Assembly (NCBI RefSeq): GCF_018446385.1
Contig: NC_056004.1
Span: 30,262,492 to 30,326,491, forward strand
Origin: Zingiber officinale
Taxonomy: Eukaryota > Streptophyta > Magnoliopsida > Zingiberales > Zingiberaceae
Length of the DNA stretch: 64,000 bases
Direction: 5' to 3'
Part shown: piece after piece, positions 24,315-36,640 of the stretch
Layout of the letters: every line of letters starts with the position of its first letter
Position numbering within the stretch: the first letter of the stretch is position 1
Program-made: the position numbers and the translations under genes
Notes under the pieces: generated by a model
Database searches by the model: none
Told to the model about the DNA's origin: nothing
What the model saw: only the letters and a program-made list of their open reading frames with translations

Positions 24315-25878
24315 GGGTGTTTTTTATTTCTTTAGTATTTTCCATCTCAAATTTTTTAAGTAATTCTTTGGTATATTTTTGCTGATAGATATAATTTTCC
24401 TCATTTGTTTGTTTGATTTACAATCCTAAAAAGTAAGTTAATTTTTCTACTAGACTCATTTCAAATTCTTGTTCCATTAAATTTATGAATTCTTCTAAAA
24501 ATTCTGAATTAGTTGAGCCAAAAATTATATCATCTACATAGATTTGAATTATAAATATGTCCTCTTTTATTAATTTAATGAATAGGGTTGGGTCAATTTG
24601 ACCTTGGTTAAACCCTTTGGATATTAGGTAAGAGGTTAACCTTTCATACCAAGCCCTGGGTACTTGCTTAAGTCCGTATAAGACTTTCTTTAATTTAAAG
24701 ACATAGTCAGGGTGTTCTAGACATTCAAATTCGGGTAGTTGACCTACATAGACTTCTTATTTTATTAGCCCATTTAGAAAAGCGGATTTGACGTCCATTT
24801 GATACAGTCTGAACCCTTTATGGGTTGTATAACTGAGTAGCATTCTAATAGACTCTAATCTAGCTACTGGAGCATAAGTTTCATCATAGTCAAGTCCTTC
24901 AACTTGATTGAACCCCTTAGCGACTAGCCTAGCTTTATTTCCGGTAATTTCCCCAGTTTCTCTTAATTTATTTCTAAACACCCATTTTGTTTCTATTATT
25001 TTCTTATTTTTGGGTGGTGGTACTAAGTCCCAAACTTCATTACGCTTAAATTGAGCTAGTTCCTCTTGCATAGCTATGACCCAGTTTGGATCAAGTAATG
25101 ATTCAGCTACGGTTTTGGGTTCAATTTTTGAAATTAGAGAAATTTGACTTAGGTTTCTAAAAGATGACCTAGTCGGAACCCTTAAGTCTGGATCACCAAT
25201 TATTTGATTAATTGAATGATTTAGGTTGACTCTTATAGTTCTAGGCGGTGGTTGATTATCTAAAGGTTCTTCTTCTTCTTCGTGATCATTGATTCCTTCT
25301 TGATTATTATTTTCTTGAATAAATTTAATTGGCTGAGGTTGGGTTTGTTCTAGGTTTTGTTTGGATTCCTCAAATTTTACATTAGTAGTTTCTTCAATTC
25401 TTAATGTAACCTTATTATATATTCTGTACCCCCTACTGTTTAGGGAGTATCCTACAAAGATTCCATCTTCTACTTTAGAGGTGAATTTCCCTAAGTGTTC
25501 TCTTGTGTTTAAGATAAAGGTTGGGCACCCAAATACTTTAAAATATTTTATATTTGGTTGCTTATTATAATATATTTCGAAAAAAGTTTTGTTATGTGTT
25601 TTATTTAATGTTGTTCTATTTTGCATATAGCAGGCTGTACTGACAGCTTCTGCCCAAAAGTATTTGGGTAAATTATATTCATTCAGCATAGTTCTAGAGG
25701 CTTCAAGTAAAGTTCTATTTTTTCTTTCTACTATTCCATTTTGTTGGGGAGTTTTAGGACACGAAAATTCGTGATGATATCCGTTTTCAAGAAAAAATTT
25801 ATTAAAGTTGTGATTTTTAAATTCTCCCCCATTGTCACTTCTAATTCTTTTAATTTTAAGGTCTTTTTCATTTTCAAC
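24315..25878 (-). pseudogene. Reverse transcriptase and integrase C-terminal region of element D
   Basis: Read on the minus strand it has the integrase C-terminal part ([40 protein letters not shown]) followed by copia RT ([62 protein letters not shown]). Broken fossil with a few breaks. Confidence 0.85.
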
Positions 25879-26583
25879 TTATTTGCAAAAGTTTGTAAAG
25901 TTTTCAAAAGTTTCATCCTTATTTTTTAAAAATTTTACCCAAGTGAACCTAGAATAGTCGTCTATTATTACTAGGCAATATAAATTGACATTTATTGATT
26001 TGACCCCATGAGAGTCAAATAAGTCTAAGTGTAGAAGTTCTAGTATTGAGTTGGTTTGAGCTTGATTAGTAGATTTTGTTTGTTTACCTTGTTGACAAGC
26101 ATTACATATTATTGAGTCTAAGTTAGGTAATTTTGGTAAACCTCTAATTAATCCATTTAATTTACTTATATTTCTGAAATTTGTGTGTGACATTCTTCTA
26201 TGCCATAACCAAGTTTCTTCTTTTTGTGTTAAATAACACTTAATTGAAGAAGTGGTTAGGTTAATTGCATAGATGTTATCTTTTCTAAACCCTTTTAGAC
26301 TTATCTTAGGATTATCTAGGTGTTTGATTAAGTATTCCAAAGATAAGAACCTAACCTTATACCTAGTGTCACACAATTGATTGATACTTAGGAGATTATA
26401 CTTGAAATTTTCAACAAGTAGAACATTTGTAATAATGAAGTCAATTTTAAGCTCAATATTACCTATACCAATTATCTTGAGTTTGTCATTGTTTTCAAAG
26501 GCAACTGTTCCTAAACTTTTGTAGGTAAGTTGTGTGAATTTGGTGTGATCCCCAGTCATGTGTTTAGAGCAACCACTACCCAA
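25879..26583 (-). pseudogene. Protease end and integrase N-terminal/core region of element D
   Basis: Contains GSGCSKHMTG (end of the protease region in copia polyproteins), the integrase zinc-binding pattern WHRRMSHTNF...CNACQQGK, and the core start LLHLDLFDSHGV ... VIIDDYSRFTW. Order PR-INT-RT-RNH confirms Ty1/copia. Broken fossil. Confidence 0.85.
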
Positions 26584-26669
26584 GATTCACTTTGTTTCCT
26601 ATAATAAGTAGAGTTTGAAGGTTAGCCTATGTTTTGATTCCAATTTTGTTTAGGTAAAACTAATAGTAA

Positions 26670-26697
26670 AATTATTATTATTATTATTATTATTATT
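26670..26697. repeat. (ATT)n microsatellite
   Basis: About nine uninterrupted TTA/ATT units inside element D. Confidence 0.85.
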
Positions 26698-26699
26698 CA

Positions 26700-26990
26700 A
26701 GGATTTTTTTAAATGATTTTTAAAATTTTAAAATAATTTTTAAAATAATTTTAAAAATAATTTTAAAATTTTTTAAAAGAATTTTTAAAATAATTTTTAA
26801 AAGTTTTTAAAAGAATTTTTAAAGTTTTTAAAATAATTTTTAAAATTTTTAAAGTTTTTAAAAGAATTTTTAAAGTTTTAAAAGAATTTTTAAAAGTTTT
26901 TAAAATAATTTTTACAAGTTTTTTAAAAGAATTTTTAAAGTTTTAAAAAGAATTTTTAAAATAATTTTTAAAGTTTTTAATTTATTTTAA
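26700..26990. repeat. A/T block of TTTTTAAAA repeats
   Basis: Roughly 290 bases built almost only from variants of aatttttaaaa and agtttttaaaa, irregularly repeated about 20 times. It separates the pol-like and gag-like regions of element D. Confidence 0.8.
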
Positions 26991-27684
26991 TTAAATGAAT
27001 TAAATTTAATTTAATTTTATTTAATTGAATTAATTTTATTTAATTAAGTCCTTAGTTATCTCACCTGATCTACGTTTTCAATCAGGGAATCCTATAATTT
27101 TGTGAGATGAATTAGGTTCAGTTTTAGAGTTTTGTTTAACTTTATGTTAGATTCAGGTTTAGCTTTGGGCTCAACAAATAAGCATTCTTCGGATAAACTT
27201 CTGGGCTATGGTGAGTCACTTGGACATCATTAGAGTAACTATGCCTTCGAGGTTTTCCAAATAGTCCTATCCACTGAACTTAATACAAAACCTTGGTCTA
27301 ACTGGTTAGGATCCATAAAGGGCTTTGGTTAGTTCTACTTAGCTAAATGTATCAGGTCGAAGTCATATCTTCCTAGACATGTATAGACTAAGCTTTCCTA
27401 ACATACTATCATCCAAAACTTCACCAGTACCATAGGTCAAGTTAAACTTGGTCCCTTTCTAACTAGTTCTAATTACTCTGCCGAGTAGGATTTTTGAATG
27501 TGCCAGCTATTCTGGAGTCTCCCCCTGAATTATTGGCCTTTATTTTTTAGTTTTAGTTTTTTGTTTATGTCTGTTACTTTTATAATTATATTTGACTTGA
27601 TGATATTCTAAGTTTTGGTGGGTTTTAAAATATTTAGATTTTGAATTTATTGGTCTAGGTTTGTATTTTGGTTTTTGAATTGAT

Positions 27685-29449
27685 TTATTTGATTTTATAT
27701 AATATATTTTTTTCTTTGGGTATGCAGTATTGGTTAAGTCCTACTTGCGTGGTTAGACACACTTTCGGAACCCAAGCTTTACTTGATTGTTTGTGTTGGG
27801 TTATTAACGATTTAAATGTTTTATTTGAACTTGACTTGTAGCCAAGTCCAGTTTTGTTGTAAATTGTTTTTTGATTATTTAAAATTATATCTAAATTCTT
27901 AGATCTTGTTGTAAATTTTTCTAAGAGATCATTTAATTTATTAATTTCTATTTTTAGTGATAAATTTTCCTCCTCAAGTGTTCGGTCTTGAGTTGGATTT
28001 GGATTTGTGATTTGTTCCTTGAGGTTTTTGATTTTCCTCAAGCAACAGTTTGTTTTCATTTTCTATTGTAATTAATTTCCTATTTAAACATGCAATAATT
28101 TTAATGAATTTTTTATTCAAATTAAAGTTTACCTCTTCGGGGCCTTAGGAAATGAGTACGGAGTCGTGACTCGATTCGGGTTCAGACCCGTCTTCCGATT
28201 CTTCCTCCGATTCTTCTTCGCGAGCCATTAGCGTGAGGTGGCTCTGGTGCTTCTGATCTTCGACCTCCGATTCTTCTAAAGAAGAGTCGTCCCAAGTTAC
28301 TTTGAGAGCTTTCTTCTTGGATGTCTTCGTCTTGTCGCTCTTCAACCTCGGGCACTCATTCTTGTAGTGACCCTTCTTGGTAAATAGCATTAAAATAAAA
28401 TAAATTAGATTAGCATGCTTTTTACCATAATTCAAGGGGGTAGGCTCAATAAATGATACCTTGGGTTTTATCTTGGAAGCTCCCCCTTGACTTGTGCTTC
28501 CTCCCTTGACTTTAACCGCTTTCTTCCCTTTAGGACATTGACTTTGGTAATGCCCTTTTTGATTGCAGGAAAAGTACACAATGTACTCCTTACTCTTCTT
28601 TGTTATAGGAGCGGTCTCCTTGGGCTTCTCCTTGCCCTTTGTTGCCACTTGGCCCTTCTTCTTGGCCAATTTAGGGCACTTATTTTTGTAGTGCCCATGT
28701 TCCCTACACTCAAAACATATAATATGATTTTTATTTTTAATTGAAATATTTTTACCTTCGTATGTAGGGATGACACTTGATCCTCCATTTGATGTCTCTT
28801 GATTTTTGGAGGATGCATCATCTTCTTCTCCACTTGACTCAGATGTAGAAGCTTTTCCTTCTTCTTGATCCGATGTCAACAAGGGTTGCTCCCCCTCAAT
28901 TCTAGAGGTGGAGACTTCTTCATCTTCATCTTGTACATGGAACAAAGAGTATGCTCCCTCTTTGCCCTTTTCGTTGCATTCCATTGAAGATGAAATTTCT
29001 TAGACCTCTTCTTCAGAAATTGAGCATCTCTCAACTTCCAAGTCCTCTTCCTCTTGGTCTTGATCCACTGAATCACCCTCTTTAGATTCTGCTTGATTTG
29101 GTACAGTGGAGGGGATCTCATGAATCTTTGCCAATTTGCTCCAAAACTCCTTGGCATCCTCGAATTCTCCAATTTGAACCAAAATATTGCTTGGCAATAA
29201 ATTGACCAATAGCTTGGACACTTTGTTATTTGCCTCGCTCCTTTGAATTTGCTCTTGGCTCCATTTGCTCTTGTTGAGGATCTTGCCTTTTGAATTTTTT
29301 GGAGCTTCGAAGCCTTCCATTAGAGCAAACCATTGCTCTATCTCCATCATCAAGAAATTTTCAATTCTTGATTTCCAAGAATCGAAACTCATCATAGTGA
29401 ATGGTGGATGCACCCTTGTGTCGAATCCGAGTCCATCTCGGAATTCCAT
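27685..29449 (-). pseudogene. gag of element D
   Basis: SIRE-type copia gag on the minus strand: SFDSWKSRIENFLMMEIEQW and KLLVNLLPSNILVQIGEFEDAKEFW at the N-terminus, an acidic middle, zinc knuckles CFECREHGHYKNKCP and YFSCNQKGHYQSQCP and a related third one, then a coiled-coil C-terminus ending with a WVPKVCL-type phrase. It lies about 110 bases inside the primer site. Broken fossil. Confidence 0.8.
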
Positions 29450-29570
29450 TTGAAGTTGAGCTTTTGATGAATTCTTGACTTTTTAATTTGCTTCAACTTC
29501 TTCACCCTCTAGCCTTATTGCCCCTTCCGGCTATGATTCCAGTAAAGAGCGACTTCGCTCTGATACCACT

Positions 29571-29951
29571 TGTTAGGGTCGAAATGTGATAGAGGGGGGT
29601 GAATAGTTCATCGTGCGCTTGTCGTCTTGTTGTCGCTTGTTTCTTGGTGATGATAGGCAGCGAAAAATACAAGAAACAAAAATACAACGCTAACACAAAG
29701 GATTTACTTGGTATCCACCTTAAGAAGAGGTGACTAATCCAAGGATCCACACACGACACACACTCTCCACTATGAAAACACTCCTTTACAGTAACTACCG
29801 AAGGCGGAGAAGCCCTGTACAAACTCACACAACAACAAGAAGAAAAGAAGAAGCAAATACAAGTAAATCTTACAAGATTTTATACAATGAACCCTAGCTA
29901 GCTTCTCCTTGTTGTTTGGAACGCCTCTTGACCTTGAAAGTGCAAGAACAC
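29571..29951 (-). repeat. Right (5') LTR of element D, first part
   Basis: Begins tgttagggtcg right next to the primer site. It is interrupted at 29951 by element H and resumes at 37422, as shown by the AACAC target duplication of H. Confidence 0.8.
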
Positions 29952-30380
29952 TGTAACGCCCACCCCTCCTGCTAGTAGAGCGGGGTTACTTTACTTAACC
30001 ATTATTATTTGCGGAACATACATGCATATTAAAATTTCTTTCGAAGGTAAAACAGTAGAAATATCATGAAGTCATGCGGAATAATAACATAATAACTTAG
30101 TTCATGTCAACATAACAAAATAACATAAGCAGGTCTTTTATTTGTCTTAGCCGAGCCACCACCACACACATCTCCTTGCCTCTCCTGCAGCTCCCCTAGG
30201 TCATCCATTCTTTGCCTTTATCTGTGGTACAAGGAAAGTAAGCTATAAGCACACAGGCTTAGTAAGATCCTTTCCTACTCACAAAAACCATATATCAAAG
30301 CATAAACACATAAGCATATAACCATGGAAATATGATCATCTAACATCATATGGTGAATACATAGCATCATAACATATTAT

Positions 30381-30670
30381 CTCATAAAGAACATCATGCT
30401 ATATCATATCATAAATCATCATGTCATATAAATCATAAGGGCATAGCATGTCATATCATAAATCATATCATCTCATAAAGAACATCATGCTATATCATGT
30501 CATAAATCATCATATTATATAAATCATAAGGGCATAGCATGTCATATCATAAATCCTAACATATCATCTCATAAAGAACATCATGCTATATCATATCATA
30601 AATCATCATATCATATAAATCATAAGGGCATAGCATGTCATATCATCAATCATATCATGCAAGATGTCTT
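30381..30670. repeat. Tandem repeat in H, 91-96 bp unit, three copies
   Basis: ctcataaagaacatcatgct recurs at about 30381, 30472 and 30568, each followed by the same atatcat / aatcataagggcatagcatg text. Confidence 0.8.
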
Positions 30671-31610
30671 TTAAAACATGTGTCATGTCATATGCAAGAT
30701 GTCTTAAAACATATCATATAGTACTTGAACATAATATCATCATGAGGGCCCGGCTTGTACCACATACATACATAAATGTGCGCAATCCCTAGGACAGGGT
30801 AGCTAGCCCCGAACCTACTAGGGATTTAGGTCCGTACTACGACCGTCGACTTAGGGGCGTACTAAGGAGCCCATCCCTTTACTAGACCCGTTCATAGTCC
30901 GTCGGCCTAGGGGCGCTTATGGAGTCCACCCTTGATACAAGCCATACAAAGTAAAATAGCATATCATGATTCATGTCATAACATAGCATATCATATCTTA
31001 TCATATCATGAAGAGTGCTCTTAGTCCCCAAAGGGAAGCAACTCTTAGGCCTTCACTTATCATGTCATAAAGAGTGCTCTTAATCCCAACAAGAAGGGAA
31101 GCAACTCTTAGGCATTTGCTTATCATATCATAAAGCATGCATATTTGGGCGCATAGTACATCATAAGAGACATTATTATGCATGGATCATAAGCATACAT
31201 AAATGAGCATATTATTTGTCATATCATAAAGCATGCATACTTGAGCACATAGCACATCATAAGAGACATTATCATGCATGGTTCATAGGTATACATAAAT
31301 GAACACATCACCTATCATAGAAAAGACATAATCATGCATGGAATCATTAAATAACATCTCTTAATTCATAACGTAGCATGTGAGGCACATCTAGGCTCCT
31401 AAACCCATTATGGCCGAAAGTTCAAGAGTATGAACTTAAACTCTAAACAACATACAAGCATAAGAATCTCATGTTAACTTCATATCATATCATAAGAAAG
31501 GTCATAAGCATGTTAATCCAATTTCTAAGTTTTCCTAGGTCTTGATCCTTGTCATGGCCGAAAGTCTCATGAAGAGGAAAAATCAAGCTCTAACACATAC
31601 AAGCATAAAT

Positions 31611-31990
31611 ATCTAGCTAAATTCATATCATATCATAAGGAGATTCATGAGCATGCTAGGTTAAATTTTTAGCTTCCTTGAACCCTAAAATTTGTTCATG
31701 GCCGAAACCTTCATGAAGAGGAAACCAAGCTCTAAGCAACATGCAAGCATAAATATCTAGCTAAATTCATATCATATCATAAGGAGATTCATGAGCATGC
31801 TAGATTTAATTTTAAGCTTCCTTGAACCCTAAATTTTGTTCATGGCCGAAACCTTCATGAAGAGGAAACCAAGCTCTAAGCAACATGCAAGCATAAATAT
31901 CTAGCTAAATTCATATCATATCATAAGGAGATTCATGAGCATGCTAGATTTAATTTTAAGCTTCCTTGAACCCTAAATTTGGATAATGGC
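31611..31990. repeat. Tandem repeat in H, about 144 bp unit, three copies
   Basis: atctagctaaattcatatc recurs near 31611, 31754 and 31899, followed each time by a gagcatgctag phrase and tggccgaaa. Confidence 0.8.
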
Positions 31991-33230
31991 CGAAAGTTTC
32001 ATGTAGAGGAAAATAAATTCTAAACAACATACAAGCATAAATATCAAGCTAACTCCATACACTACAAGAAATTTTGGATTTAACCACACCAAATAGACAA
32101 TAGTTTTTCAAGACATTGTTGTCTTTTTTCCATGTAACAACAGTTTTATTGAAAACTGTTGTTGTTCACCATAATGTTTTTTAAATAACAACAGTTTTTC
32201 AAAAAACTGTTGTCTAATGTGTGTCAAAGACAATAGTTTTAAAAAACTATTGTCTTTTAGTGTTGCTTATGTAATAATATACAACAGTTTTATTAAACTG
32301 TTGTCTATTAAATGTTGTTGAATCCTAAAAACACAACAATTTTTTTAACTTCATGAAAAAAAACCTAAAACCCACTTCTCTGTGACTCTTCAACGAACAA
32401 AAACCTATCTCCGACTCCTCCTTCGCGACTCCTCCGCGAAAGAGCTCCTCGTCGCTCTCGCTGCTTTGCCTTTAAAGTGTTAGCGCATCGACTTTTCGGC
32501 GCTTCCTTGGGAGGTAGAATTTTTTTTTAATTTTTAGAAATTTTTTAGAATATAAACGGAGTCGGTATGACACATTTAATAGGGTAAATCGATTAAATTT
32601 AGAGAAAGCCTATTTCGAGTACCAATAAAGTGGGAGTTTATTTATTTAATAACCTACATATATAAATCTAAACAATCTCATTTTTTTCCCCATTCCTCCT
32701 CTTCTCTTGCCGATCTCACCGTCATCGTGATCTCCTCTTCATTGCTGACCTCCGACGCAGCCGGCGCTGCCCTCACATTCCCGAAGACACAGCCATCGCA
32801 GCTGTCGAGGGTGCTGCCGGTTACTCCCAATCACCGCCGCCCTTTCCCCTCTCCCGTGCCCTAGTTTCCCCTCTCCCGATCTTGCCGACGTCGAGCTCCT
32901 CTGTGAGATATCGAAAAATTAATTAAATAGGGTTATTTAATTAATAGCCTTATAGAATTTTTTCAGAATTTTTAGAATTTTTCTGGAAATTTTTCGGAGC
33001 TCATGCGACGTGTTTTGAGGGGACAAAATTATGGGTACGGATAAGGTCTGTTTGGGATACCATTTAAATAAGGAAATGTTTAATTATTTATATTCCTTTT
33101 CTTATTATTTCTCCCTAACGCCGATCCCGATCCGAGTTCCTCACCTCTCCCGAACCTTTTCCTTTCTTCCCTTCTTCCTCTGTTCTTTCTCGCGGACAAC
33201 ACTAAGGCGACGGGCAACAGAGTTCTACCT

Positions 33231-33611
33231 CCGATGATTGTCGACGTCGACTGGTAGCATGTCGCCGGAGCTTGCTAGAGATCGAAGCCCGGATCATCCT
33301 GATCTCTTCTTCTTCTCAACTCTTTCCACCCGAGCCCTAGGTTTTTCCGTCGCCGAGTCCTCCCTCTCCTCTCTCACGCGACGCCGACACTGCCGAGCTC
33401 TCCCTTCCTTCGCAAAGCCGTCATCGCCTTGGCTTGAGGACAGATCGACAACGCCGTTGATCGAGGGAGTGCGTAGGTTCCCTGTGCTCCGATTTCCCCT
33501 GGATCGTCGCCGGCGTATGAGGTATAGCTGTGCCCTAATTTTTGTTCTGGTGCCGTGGGATCAAGCTAGAGCCATCCGATCGCCGGCGTGAGGTTGCCTT
33601 AGGGCTTCGAA
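33231..33611 (+). other. GC-rich leader inside the CACTA element, possible captured 5' exon
   Basis: C/T-rich sequence like a plant 5' UTR, ending cttcgaag|gtaagc at 33611, a good splice donor. The next acceptor is the LIP5 exon at 33731. The frame 33238-33591 has no domain I recognise. It could give a chimeric leader for a captured-gene transcript. Confidence 0.35.
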
Positions 33612-33730
33612 GGTAAGCAACCAGCCCTAATATCTGAAGAGAATCACCATTGAATTTCGTTTTAATACTCTTTTTATATTTTGGATGATAATTTGCTTCA
33701 TTTTGATTCAGATTCTGTGATTTTGCACAG

Positions 33731-35316
33731 GACAAAAAGTCATTGCAATTAGGGCCTGAGGACAACCTTTATGTGGAGGGTTTTGCATCAAATCTTTTTG
33801 CAAAGGCAGATAAGCAAGATCGTGCTGGTCGTGCAGATCTGTATGTGAAGGAACATGTTTCTTTATCATTTTCTTATCTATCTAGGCATATCTATTAAGA
33901 CATTTCACTGGCTTTTCTTAGTCTCATAATGGTTGGGAAATTAAGTACTAGTAATATTACAGGAATACTGCAAAAACTTTTTATGCTGCAAGTATCTTTT
34001 TTGAGATACTATATCAATTTGGTGAACTTCAGCCTGAAGTAAGTTTTGCACTTTGCCATTTTATAAAGAACTATTTTTTTGGTTCAATATGAGCAAGCAG
34101 ACTAATTCTGAGCATACTCTACTTTCCAGATTGAGCAAAAACAGAAGTATGCAGTTTGGAAAGCTGCAGATATAAGGAAAGCTCTTAAAGAAGGCCGGAA
34201 ACCTGAACCAGGTCCTCCAGGTGGTGATCCTGATCAATCAATTTCCTCAGGCCTCTCGAGCTACACTTATGTATGCTCTATCACCTGTATTTCATAGCCA
34301 AATAAAAAAAAATACAGAATGTTTCCTTTTTATGAACCATAACATAATGTTGTGGAGAGGCTTTTCTTTTGCTTGGTTGGCCTAATAATGTCATACTTTT
34401 TTTTTATCTTTTGTTAGGGCACACAACCAAGCGATGGATTGTCATCTAGTCAGCAATTTGACAATGCATCGCCTCAGCATATACACAAGGTCAATTTGAA
34501 TGTGTAATTTGTGCATCGCTTGCTACATATTTCTTGCTACAGAATTGTTGAATCTTGTCTATTTTGTTTTTCTTTTTCTTTTCCTGTACAGAATTCAGAA
34601 GGAAGTGAGCATTTTGTGGATAATTATAGAAATGCTGATTTACCCCCTAAAAATGCTGGTGAGCCACAGGGTTTTAGTCAGGCACCACAGGATTTAAATC
34701 TAGAATTAAATCGTAAGTTAGATTAAATTACAGTTACTTTATCATTTCTTAATTTTTTTTTCTAACTTACATTTGCAATATTTGCATCTCGATTCATTTG
34801 ATTATGTTCACTTTGTATTCAACATGAAGCTAAAAGGTGTTTTGTACATATTAAAGACTCTTTGGTGGTTTTTTTAGTTTCAATCTACTGCTCTTTTTAG
34901 CATCTTTATCCTACTATAATGTTATTCTTTAAGATTATGTTGCATTGATTTCTAAAAGTTGCATGACATCTCTCTACTCTGCCTTCAAAACTAACGATTT
35001 ATGTTGTTTCAAGTAATTACTGTAGCCATTCCTACTATTGTTTCAAGAGGTTACCATTTATGTTACATAGATAATGCTTTTTGCACTTTTGTTAGATGAC
35101 TATATCAAATGATTTTTATGGTTATGTAACATTTATGCAGTGCAATTAGAATCACGCGTACAGTTTAGTTTCTAATTTGTAATATATATCTTTATTCGAA
35201 TAGGTGTCCTCAAGAGTATTGGGAAGAATGCTGACAAGCTAAAAAAATGGAGAGACTTTAACAAATTAAGGAGCACTAGGAGCTGCAATCCCTCCTCTTC
35301 ACCGACATCTAAGTAG
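33731..35316 (+). pseudogene. LIP5: Captured fragment of LIP5/VTA1 (ESCRT cofactor) gene
   Basis: Exon-like segments 33731-33840, 33963-34038, 34130-34270, 34418-34489, 34592-34712 and 35204-35316 have GT-AG borders and keep one frame. They read DKKSLQLGPEDNLYVEGFAS, NLFAKADKQDRAGRADLN, TAKTFYAASIFFEILYQFG and KYAVWKAADIRKALKEGRKP, the middle of the VTA1/LIP5 N-terminal domain and its start of linker. LIP5 stimulates the AAA-ATPase SKD1/VPS4 in multivesicular body sorting. The N-terminal exons are missing. The C-terminus, which in LIP5 is the VPS4-binding VTA1 domain, is replaced by an unrelated basic tail (KSIGKNADKLKKWRDFNK) ending at 35316. Introns are retained, so capture was from DNA and not through RNA. 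Any product would be partial. Confidence 0.88.
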
Positions 35317-36219
35317 AAAATCTCGTGTTATATTGTTCTACCTTTGTTTTAATAGTGTTATCATTTTGTTGGTTGCTTATGAAATTTCTTCAGAATGTTA
35401 TAGATATTATTTTTGAATGTTAAAAAATTGTATATTAAATTTTATTTTGAAATTTAGTATTTTAAATGATTTATAATATTAGAAAATTGTGTATTAATTT
35501 TTTTTGTTTTTTATCTAAAAAAGACAACGATTTTTCACCGTTGTCGTAGATAGTTTAAAACTGTTGTTAAAGACCCTGTTATTAAAGGTAGACGCTCAAA
35601 GACAATAGTGAAAAACTGTTGTCTTTGAAGGAAAAGACAACAGTTTTTCACCGTTGTAAAAATGTTATCTTTGCCTTTAAAGACAACGGTTAAAAATTGT
35701 TGTTTTTGAGCATCCCTTTTAACAACACGGCATTTAACAACAGCTCTAAAGGGGCTACGACAACAATGAAAAACCGTTGTTGTTAGGCTTTTTTCTTGTA
35801 GTGATATCATATCATAAAGGAAATCATGAGCATGCTAGATTTAGTTTAAAGCTTCCTTAGACCCTAAAATTCTCCATGGCCAAACCATAAAGAAACATAT
35901 GTCTAGATTTCAAGCAACATCAAAACATGATAACCCTGAGTTAGCTTTATATCCTATCCTAAGGAGAGTCATGAACATGTTATACTAAGTTTTAAGCTCT
36001 CCTAGGTCTTTCATTCACATCATGACCGAAACCCTATAGTGTAATACCACTAGGTTCCAACACATACAAGCATGCAAACACTTAGAATCTTTCATAGCAT
36101 TTCATAAAGAAGGTCATGAGCATGATAACCTAAATTTTAACCTCTCCTAATCCATCATTTCAAGTCTTGGCCGAACACCTTAGGAGCATGAAATTAAGTT
36201 TTAAGCAACATACAAGCAT

Positions 36220-36640
36220 AAGAACACCCAACCAATCTCCTATCATAGCATACATATCATAGGGACATAGTGATCATGGTTAGTTTAGGTCTTAAGCTTT
36301 CCTAGGTCTTTCATCTACACTTGGCCGAAAGTTCAAAATTATAGATCTAGGTTTTAAGTAAGCATACAACATAAGAACATTAACTAGCTTCCTATACTAG
36401 GGTACTTATCATAAGAACATAATGAACATGCTTATTTAGGTCTTGAACTTCCCTAAACCTTTTATTCATGTCTTGGCCGAACCCCTTAGGAGCATGAAAT
36501 TAAGTTTTAAGCAACATACAAGCATAAGAACACCCAACCAATCTCCTATCATAGCATACATATCATAGGGACATAGTGATCATGGTTAGTTTAGGTCTTA
36601 AGCTTTCCTAGGTCTTTCATCTACACTTGGCCGAAAGTTC
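36220..36640. repeat. Two copies of a repeat about 302 bp apart in H
   Basis: aacacccaaccaatctcc followed by catagcatacatatcatagg and the same following 90 bases occurs at about 36226 and 36530. Confidence 0.75.

Larger units (their letters stand above)
32060..35803. mobile_element. Non-autonomous CACTA (En/Spm) transposon carrying host gene exons
   Basis: Ends cactacaagaaa and tttcttgtagtg are the CACTA inverted repeats, flanked by 3-bp TSDs ATA (32057-32059, 35804-35806). Both subterminal regions (32100-32340 and 35520-35790) hold many copies, in both directions, of a gacaacagttttt word, as expected for transposase-binding subterminal repeats. No transposase is present. Most of the interior is a captured LIP5/VTA1 gene segment with introns, preceded by a GC-rich leader of unknown origin. 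Length 3744 bp. Confidence 0.93.

Noticed and set aside
33238-33591. 117-codon frame in the CACTA leader as a gene
   Set aside because: No recognisable domain; composition and the following splice donor suggest untranslated leader.
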